A stretch of 64,000 nt of DNA from the NCBI GenBank assembly GCA_025769875.1, contig JAGFNK010000296.1:1-64000 (forward strand). Reading direction: 5' to 3'. Positions 56,732 to 64,000 of the stretch are shown here, one piece after another. The DNA is from Russula earlei (Eukaryota > Basidiomycota > Agaricomycetes > Russulales > Russulaceae). The translations under genes were made by a program, and so were the position numbers. The notes beneath the pieces were generated by a model. That model saw only the letters and a list, made by a program, of their open reading frames with translations, had not been told where the DNA came from and ran no database searches. Each line of letters opens with the position of its first letter. The stretch's first letter is position 1.

Positions 56732-57895
56732 ATGTCTTTGACACTGAACTCACCCACTGCCTCTTCTGCTACCCTTGTCCCCACTCCTCCATACTCTCCA
56801 ACCCTTATCCCCCTACCAATCTCCAGAGAACCATCTCCATCCACAGCTGCGACCATCAACGCCTGACTTCTAGTATGACATGCTGCACGACATGCAGCAA
56901 TGATAGCACAAGCACAAGAACTCTGGCACGAAGAGATGCTACCCACCATACTATGAGCCTTTGGCAACTGCTCTCCTGCTAGAGGAACTGACCTTCCAGT
57001 AGCTTGCAGTCCATCCTACCATGTTCACTCTCCTTCCCCCGATCCTATTCCTATTCCCCCTCGACTTGACACACCCATCCCTCAACAACCAATAAACCTT
57101 GTCCTCCTCAATGAAAACTTCGCTCCAATGACACTATCTAACGATGACACTCCTCCCCCTGCCTATGTAGCACCTGTAGCCCCTGGGACTGACACCTTAG
57201 CCAAACTACAAGAACTCAGAGATGGCTAGATGGAAGGAAACCTAGGGCTAGATATCCTCATTCCTGACCCAGGAAACAAAGACGACACCATTCCTCCACA
57301 ATTTGTCCTCCCTGACTTGACAAACAGATTCTCATCAGTTGTCATGACATATGGTCCCAGTTGCCCCACTCATCGAATCTCTGTCCAAGCTCACACTGAT
57401 CTTTACCCCTGTCCTCTCCTCACAACAAAGGACGCCTTCTTATTTTGAGAAGGACTCCAACACACCAAAGCCATGAATGAGGCCCTCACATTTGAGGAAG
57501 ACTTATCCCTTGAGGCTGAAGTCCTTCACTATTGATTCGCCATCAAGAAAGCCCAACAAATGGCCAATCAACTTGTCACAGCTAGAGGACACTACCACGA
57601 CATGCTATGGGAGATTCAAGACAGTGAGGTTAAATTGGCAAGGGCCAATGCTAAAACCTGACTCGAACCTAGGATCCTTTTCCAATCCATGCCACAGCTG
57701 ACCGAACAGGAGCATAAAGATGCCAAGGAAGCCATCCTTGATCCATGGTATCAATTCGCCCCTTGCATCACTGATAAATGTTCTTGGTGTCTCGACGGTG
57801 GACATGATACCATTGATTGTCCCAAGATCACTACTTGCGTCCTCTGCAACTGCCATGGACATAAAGCAGACCTTTGCAGAACCCCACACAGATGA
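56732..57895 (+). pseudogene. Extra ORF after pol with two CCHC zinc knuckles
   Basis: One frame of 388 codons from MSLTLNSPTASSATL to CRTPHR, interrupted by seven stops but no frameshift. Six stops are TGA and one TAG; TGA is what CGA becomes by CpG deamination. The N-terminal half is Pro/Ser-rich, the middle is helical (AIKKAQQMANQLVTARGHYHDML, QDSEVKLARANAK), and the end carries CSWCLDGGHDTIDC and CVLCNCHGHKADLC, both C-x2-C-x4-H-x4-C. It lies between chromodomain and PPT in sense orientation. Standard gypsy elements have no gene here. Function unknown; the knuckles suggest RNA or DNA binding, possibly a Gag-related duplicate. Confidence 0.78.
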
Positions 57896-58006
57896 TGCAA
57901 GCCACACAAATTATGTTGAGTTTCCCAAGACCAACTTCACTATCACACTCATGGCTGCATCTCCAATGTTCACCCCTACACAGGTTAGACCTTAACAAGG
58001 GGGTAA

Positions 58007-58497
58007 TGTCACAAGAACCAGTACATCGGACTGGACTGGCAACCGGGCAAGCCTACCCGGACATGTCTCATGTTTCCCGTGCGTTTTCATGACTCATTCA
58101 GCCTCGCATGTACCACCTGTTTTCTGTGTGTTCTAGTACAATCACCTCATTGCTGCCTCATGAATACTATTTGATATAGTATTCCATATGTATATAAGAC
58201 TGTTACTTGACAAGAACAAGCCTCAAGCTTGTTCTCCTGTGAATATCACTGGATTCTTGCTTTGGAACTTGTAGGCTTGCAAGCAATCAAGCAATTGTCC
58301 CAGAAACTTTCTCAATCCTCTAAGTCTTCAAAAGTGAAGACTTATCATCTCTTTCTCTCTTCCGTGGTACATATCTGCCTTAGCAGTATCATCACCAAGA
58401 TCCCCAAATCTTGCAAGAACTTCTAGTTCAAACTTGACTCAGTGTACAACTTGCATGTGAATGGATTTGTCAGCAACACCGCCCCCAGTTGGTGACA
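58007..58497 (+). repeat. 3' LTR of the chromovirus
   Basis: 491 bp, TGTCACAAGAACCAG...TTGGTGACA. Contains the 82-bp block missing from the 5' LTR, the TATA box and the aagcttgttct primer segment. Confidence 0.95.
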
Positions 58498-58502
58498 TCC
58501 AA

Positions 58503-59047
58503 AATCATCTGATTCAATGATGCAGATGATTCCATCAGGAAAACTAAATCCTAATAGAAACACCTAGAATGAACTACTAGTAGAGTGTACTAGAAAAGAC
58601 CTAATATAGTAATTCTAGTCACTTCTAGTCACTTCTAGTAGTGACAGTTTTGCTGATGTCCCTAACCTATTCAACCAGGTTCTCACATGCAACAAGGTAG
58701 TAAGTAGTTTGTTCAAGTGTAATTTGAGTGCTTCTGCAAAGTACTTACTCATCTTTCAAGGTCAATGTTCTCATCCAGTCCAATCCAATGCAGTACACAA
58801 TTAACTGCAGCCAAAGCTTGACAAATTCAAGAATCCTGTTCAATTGTCCTTCTGGCACCTTGCATTCCTGGTGAGTAATTTTGATTTCAATAATAATCAC
58901 CTTATTCATGAACCAAACCTGACCTATGTAGGCTCTGCTGTTGCTGTTGAGAGGATCTTCTCTGGTGGATGGGACATGATCTCCCTCTGTCATACCAGTC
59001 TCCATGCCAATACCATCTGTATTCTGATGCTTGTCAAGATGTGGTGT
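58503..59047. other. Intergenic, no gene recognised
   Basis: AT-rich DNA with short tandem cacttctagt units (58618-58642). No open frame with a recognisable domain. Confidence 0.5.
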
Positions 59048-59632
59048 AAGGTGTGTGTGAGTCTGCTGGCTGGGAAACTCACATGACTTGTACCCACACC
59101 CTTGCACCTCCCACTCATCCTCCTCCCTTTTGCCTTCCATCTCCCACTCCGCTCCCTCCTCCAACTATTGTCATTCCCTTCACATTTGCACTTTCTCTTC
59201 AAACTCATCACAGCCATGTTCCCTACTCTATGCCCAGGAACAACAACAACACCTCAAGTTGATCACCTCTGATGTCACTCCTTCACTGCCCAGCAGCTGC
59301 ACATTGCCCTCCTTTGTCTGCATCATGCTACCAATCCTCATGTCATATTGCTCTTGCCCATCCTCACCCCCATCATGCATCTATGCACAGACCTGCATGA
59401 CATGTTTGCATTGTCATTGCCATGCCACTCTGTGCTCACAGACTCAGAGTTGAAGGAATAAGGCCTTTTGTTGTAGTTTGTTTCTCTTGATTGCCTAGTT
59501 CTCTCCTATTTTTGCTACTGTATTTAAGGCTCAGTAGCTACCTTCTTGAATGCAAGCTAGTCAACAGCTCAGTAAAAAGTCTTTCACCTTTGCATTAACA
59601 TTCTCATCTGCCACTTCAAGCTTTCCTTCTCC

Positions 59633-59714
<82 letters not shown>

Positions 59715-59840
59715 CCTCACATGCGTGCCTTTGAAGCATTGAGCATTGCACTCCAGGGCACCACCTTGCTCTTGGTCTACTCCTGTCCATACCCACCCTT
59801 GGATCAAGCTTCCTGAACTCTGCGTGCCCATGGTAGCATG
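59048..59840 (+). repeat. LTR-like repeat X, copy 3
   Basis: tgtaaggtgtgtgtgag to gcatgctaca, homologous to X copies 1 and 2. CpG largely gone. Contains tatttaaggctcagtagct near 59520 and the CA/CT microsatellite. Confidence 0.6.
59636..59711. repeat. (CA)n(CT)n microsatellite
   Basis: About 17 ca units followed by about 19 ct units. The reading frames across it are not genes. Confidence 0.92.
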
Positions 59841-59887
59841 CTACAGTGGTTGCATCTTGCATGCATGCATGCTAATACTGCACTGGG

Positions 59888-60778
59888 CATCATGGTAACT
59901 AGCCATGTCAGTTCTCAAGCCTGAAGACAAGTTTGATAGTAAAGGTGTGTTTGGAGAACAGGCTGGTTCCCATTGTAATGAGTAAGGATCCCTGCAGCAG
60001 TCAAAGTGTTTTATGCTAAACAGGTTATGGCCAATAGACCCTTCCTAGTATGACTCAGTCCATTGAGAAGCTAGGGTAAGTTTGTAATAGGATAGACTAG
60101 GGCTGGCTCCACTAGCTATATGCATTCAAGTCTGTCGTAGACCTTGAAAATGCAGAGAGAAGAGGAAGGTAGGTCTTTAAGGAGGAGAGCTCTTCTCAGT
60201 AGAGTGAAGAGAGACTCTTAGGGGAGGAAGGAAGAGGTAGAGTAGATGGTAGATGGTGTGTGTGTGTGTGTTGTGTGAAGAGTTGGTGAGATGGAGATGT
60301 GGATGTGGTTTGAGGATTAGGAGTGAAGTGGGTTGCAGGTGAATATGTTTGGACAAGAGTAGGTTGGATTCTACAAGAGACCAAGCTTAGGGCTTTGGTC
60401 ACAAAGTACTGAGCTTATATACAGGAGAAGTGCAGCAATAGCTGCGCTTTGACTGTGCTACTAGTATAGTAGGAGTCATAATAAGTAGGAGTCATAGGAA
60501 TGAGGCCACAAATGAGTCAGAATCAAGTAACTGTGCTGCACAGTAAATGCACAGCATTGCACAGTCAAAACTAAGAAATGAATATAAATGGGAAGAGAAC
60601 CAAACAAAGGGAAAGTAACAGCAATCCAGTGTTACCTGGACATGTATGGATCACATGATAACACAGAAGGGATCACAAGACATAAGAGATCATGAGATCA
60701 GTAAGTAAAGGGATGTATAATAGCAAGCAGTCCATAGCAAAAGGTAAGAAGTAAACATGAAAGGAAAATGTTGTAACA
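59888..60778 (-). mobile_element. LTR-like element F6, minus copy
   Basis: About 890 bp, inverted relative to 63129-64000. On the minus strand it starts TGTTACAACATTTTCC and carries a TATA box (gtatataagctcagtac) mid-way. Possible 5-bp duplication ctggg at 59883-59887 and 60779-60783, although the distal end (atgatg) is not the usual CA. Confidence 0.7.
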
Positions 60779-62097
60779 CTGGGCCATTGAGCTGTTGATT
60801 AGTCTAGATATTTGATTCATGATTGATTTTGCCTAATTGTAATACCATCTACCATTGTATACCATGAAATGGCTGATCCTGTACCCATCCTGTACCATCA
60901 GTGATCCAGTGAGTACACATGATGGATGGGGCACAGGTCAGCAATACCCATCATATGGCTGTCATATTACAGCCATTACCTATCAGATGTATGGTGTGCA
61001 GCCCTCCAGAAAATATACATGGAAGACAGCTGTACCTGACCAGCTTGTGTGCCATATCAGCCATACAATGACAGGTGAAAATGGTCATCAATGGCAGTAT
61101 GGTTCATGACCTATGTAATGTGATCATGTTGATATCTAGTAATGACATGTTAGTGCTCATGGGTTCAACTTTACATTGCCTGTGGCATTAAGTTCAACTT
61201 TGCATTGCTCCAGCTCCACCACCACCCACTCTAACCTTCTTGATGTCTCTTGCTCTCACAGCTTGACATGTGTTGGCTGATCCTAGCACTTCAACACCAC
61301 TAATAAACAATGGTCTCATGATGGCTTCATGCCATTTTTTATGACACTGTAATTCCAGATTCCCTCTCTTTTCTGCTCATTGGATGAGGTCAGTTTCAGA
61401 CAGGTGACCATGCAGCCATATGGCAATGAATACTGGCCTGTCCAAGCTGATCATACTGTCACCAACCCACCAACCATGCAGCTTACTTAAGGTACCTAGC
61501 ACTCGGTCAGAATTTGTAGACACACTGAAAATGATGATCTTGATTTCTTTCAAATGGGGGGTGAAAGTAGTGATTAATGTGAATCCACCCATGTTTTTTT
61601 TTTGTCAGAATATACCCATTTGATGTTTTCCCCTTCCTTGTGTTTTTGGAGAGATGTCACACAGAATGGTAGAGTTCAAGTCAGTGCTTCAAATCGGCAT
61701 CCTCAGCTAATCACATGTCTGTAAGCCATCCTCATCCTCTCATTAGCCCCATCACTGTAACACTCTCCTGCTCCCTGCATTGCAGTGTAATAAACTGTTT
61801 CATTGATGCCAGCCCATCCGCACAAAGTGATCATGCTGGACAGATGATGCATATGAGGACCAAATTCAAATTCAAGGAGCAATCACCGAGTGGCAGGAGG
61901 GCTGCTTCAAAAGTAGACAAGCAGCTGCGATTACCCACAACATGAGGAGCAGTCATTTGGTTCTCTAATGCTTATAAGTTCCCCTAGGTTCCTCTTCAGA
62001 CACTCAGTGGTCACATCAATGGGTGTTGTCACAAGAAGGATGCAAATGTGACTCAGCAACTGCTCTCAAAGGAACAGGAGGGAGTGCTAGTTTCCTG
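60779..62097. other. Intergenic with hAT-like end and MITE-1 relative
   Basis: 60845-61075 is a CCAT/GTAC-rich block with the candidate hAT-3 right end at 61006. 61485-61720 resembles MITE-1. No gene is recognised. Confidence 0.5.
61485..61720 (+). repeat. Diverged MITE-1 copy
   Basis: Colinear with 10950-11190: tacctagcactcggtcagaa, ttgatttcttt, gtgattaatgtgaatccac, tttttggagagatgtcacac, cttcaaatcggcat. The right terminus is not found. Confidence 0.65.
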
Positions 62098-62102
62098 GGT
62101 AG

Positions 62103-63060
62103 TGTCAAGACTCACTGTTGAACTATCCAGTTCAAGAGCGAGGGATAAGCTCGAAGACGAGTCGATAGACGTCCAAGACGGTGTGGGCAAGAAGTAAAGT
62201 CCAGAGTAGTAACAGATACCAGAGAGGCATGGTTACCGTGAGAGTAGAGCAATCACGCAGAGAGGAGGCCAGGATAGACACAAGGCCCTTAAAGGAGTAT
62301 CCCAGGAATGGAGAGTGCCGTAAACAAATGGACAGTCTGAGGACTGTCCGCTACTTTATTGAGCACTTATATACTACAAGAGAACTGCTAATTGGAGAAC
62401 AAGTCATAACCTTGTCATCAAGCACAATAGAGTGCTGAGTAAGAAGTTGGGGTACGCTTACTGAGCATGCTCAGTCATGCTCAGTAAGCTGCTGAGTAAG
62501 AAGGCTTTTCCTGATGAGTAAGAGCTTTCATTGTCCATGTGTTTGCTGTTCTAGTGCACATGTGAGCACCTGATTCATTTCCTGTTAGTTAGTTTAGGGC
62601 CGGTCATTTGAGGACTTGGAGTTTGGTTAGGGAATAGTGTTATCTTATAAGGCCCTTATATAGCTCTATTAGGGTCCTTAGAGTCGACCCTAATACTTCT
62701 ATTAAGGTCCTTAGTATTGCCTTATAGTTCATTCTATAGTTATTAGAGTTGGTCTAATAACACGTTGTAGAGTCTTTGATACCAGGTTAGTACCCCTTGT
62801 AGGGCACCTAGAGTCGTCCTAAAGGGTCCCTAGAAGGGCCCTAATACTGTTCTTTATTGCTAGAAGGGTTGCCATTAAGTGGGGCTTGCTGTATGTCGAT
62901 TGTGCTGAGAATCGCTCGCTGCAACAATGCACGCGTGATATTGTGGACACCTCTACTCACCCCTTTTGCTCGTGTGAACAGGGTGACATCCATAGAGGCT
63001 GGGTGTCCTCCTATAAGGAAGGGTCCTTCAAGGGCCCTCTCCGGAGAATGGTTCCTGACA
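62103..63060. mobile_element. Solo LTR, family F2, TSD ggtag
   Basis: 958 bp, TGTCAAGAC...CCTGACA, flanked by ggtag at 62098-62102 and 63061-63065. One CpG of the other two copies is CTG here (62919-62921). Confidence 0.95.
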
Positions 63061-63128
63061 GGTAGGCCACCAGGCCTTGATTGCTAAACCAATGGACCAG
63101 AACAATGTCAAATCTCTTGGGTACAACA

Positions 63129-64000
63129 TGTTATACCATTTTCCTTTTACGTTTACTTCTTACCTCTTGCTATGGACTGCTTGCTTGTGTACGTCCCTTT
63201 ACTTACTGGTCTTGTGATCTCTTATGTCTCATGATCCCTTCTGTGTTATCATGTGATCCATACACGTCCAGGTAACACTGGATTGCTGTTACTTTCCCTT
63301 TGTTTGGTTCTCTTCCCATTTATATTTACTTCTTAGTTTTGACTGTGCAATGCTGCGCACCTACTGTGCAGCACAGTTACTTGGTTCTGACTCATTCGTG
63401 GCCTTATTCCTATGACTCCTACTTATTATGACTCCTACTATACTAGTAGCACAGTCAAAGCGCAGCTATTGCTGCGCTTCTCCTGTATATATAAGCTCAG
63501 TACTTTGTGACCAAAGCCCTAAGCTTGGTCTCTTGTAGAATCCAACCTACTCTTGTCCAACATATTCTCCTGCAACCCACTTCACTCTCACAAACTTAAA
63601 CCACAACTACCTCTCCATTTCATCAACTCTCAACACACCATCCATCCATCTACTCTTCGCCTTTCCCTTCCTTCCCTAAGAGTCTCTCTTCACTCCCCTG
63701 AGAAGAGCTCTCCTCCTTTAAGACCTACCTTCCTCTACTCTCTCTGTGTTGTTCAAGGTCCCCGATGGACTTGAATGCATATAGCTAGTGGAACCAGCCC
63801 TAGTCTATCCCATTACAAACTTACCCTAGCTTCTCAACGGACTGAGTTGTACTAGGAAGGGTCTATTGGCCATAACCTGTTTAGCATAAAACACTTCGAC
63901 CACTGCAGGGATCCTTACTCATTATACACGGGAACCAGCCCGTTTCTTGAACACCTCTCTATTACCAACTTGTTGTCCACTTGTGAACTGACACAGCTAG
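63129..64000 (+). mobile_element. LTR-like element F6, plus copy, cut by window end
   Basis: TGTTATACCATTTTCC start, TATA box (gtatatataagctcagtac) near 63485, continuing to the last base. By comparison with the minus copy only a few bases are missing. An internal region may follow beyond the window if this is a 5' LTR. Confidence 0.75.

Larger units (their letters stand above)
49383..58497 (+). mobile_element. Ty3/gypsy chromovirus with perfect TSD, two nested solo LTRs
   Basis: LTRs at 49383-49791 and 58007-58497; target duplication tccaa at 49378-49382 and 58498-58502. Order: LTR, self-priming PBS, gag, protease, RT, RNase H, integrase, chromodomain, extra ORF, PPT (aacaaggggg, 57994-58003), LTR. 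Solo LTRs F2 (51578-52543) and F4 (52775-53604) sit between gag and protease and inside protease. Heavily mutated at CpG and inactive. Confidence 0.96.
40738..61006. mobile_element. Candidate outer hAT shell (hAT-3), tentative
   Basis: A tagggctgtgcac end at 40738 is preceded by cagaaaat (40730-40737). An inverted gtgtgcagccctc ends at 61006, followed by the same cagaaaat (61007-61014). Both insides carry GTAC/ACCTGTGCC-type subterminal repeats. The outermost base differs and the distance is 20 kb, so this rests mainly on the 8-bp match. If true, hAT-1 and the chromovirus both lie inside it. Confidence 0.4.

Noticed and set aside
59550..59862. ORFs across the CA/CT microsatellite
   Set aside because: Simple-repeat translation in both strands; no gene evidence.

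Overview
The window looks like transposon-rich accessory DNA from a filamentous fungus, most likely a basidiomycete (Agaricomycete-like). The reasons are predicted introns of 55-63 nt with GT..AG ends, a Ty3/gypsy chromovirus with a chromodomain and Tf1-type self-priming, Ty1/copia elements primed by half of initiator tRNA-Met, BED-finger hAT and pogo-type transposases, and strong loss of CpG in old elements. I cannot name the species. No rRNA, tRNA or CRISPR was seen.

Layout. 1-1.3 kb: acidic/TCC-repeat fragment and pyrimidine-rich DNA. 1.3-2.94 kb: decayed copia-1 (minus). 2.94-8.23 kb: decayed copia-I copy A (plus; no 5' LTR). 8.23-10.05 kb: copia-2 (minus), carrying a solo LTR. 10.06-10.74 kb: a repeat split by another solo LTR. 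10.81-18.70 kb: a probable hAT shell (hAT-2) holding two MITEs, an LTR-like repeat and a pogo-type transposon that itself carries two solo LTRs. 18.93-19.30 kb: a small predicted secreted-protein gene (SSP-1). 19.7-26.8 kb: CpG-rich, lower-copy DNA with weak gene candidates, a 1-kb inverted-repeat element and a broken C2H2 zinc-finger gene. 27.15-32.99 kb: copia-I copy B, young, with apparently identical LTRs and a 5-bp target duplication. 33.22-37.88 kb: a three-layer nest (gypsy-type solo LTR > PIF/Harbinger-like element > copia-3). 39.92-40.29 kb: SSP-2, a paralogue of SSP-1. 40.84-49.18 kb: an hAT element (hAT-1) with a perfect 8-bp target duplication, a BED/hAT transposase gene and a circularly permuted copia-4. 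49.38-58.50 kb: a complete but dead chromovirus carrying two solo LTRs and an unusual zinc-knuckle ORF downstream of pol. 59-64 kb: further LTR-like repeats, a MITE and another solo LTR, ending in an LTR cut by the window edge.

Most of this DNA is a history of nested insertions that can be read from target-site duplications and from reading frames restored when inserts are removed. Two observations stand out. First, old copies carry not only CpG-to-TpG/CpA changes but also one-base insertions exactly inside CpG (CpG to CTG or CAG), at least eleven cases between repeat copies. Second, two paralogous small genes share a predicted signal peptide, an intron and upstream DNA but have strongly diverged mature parts, an effector-like pattern in transposon-rich surroundings.
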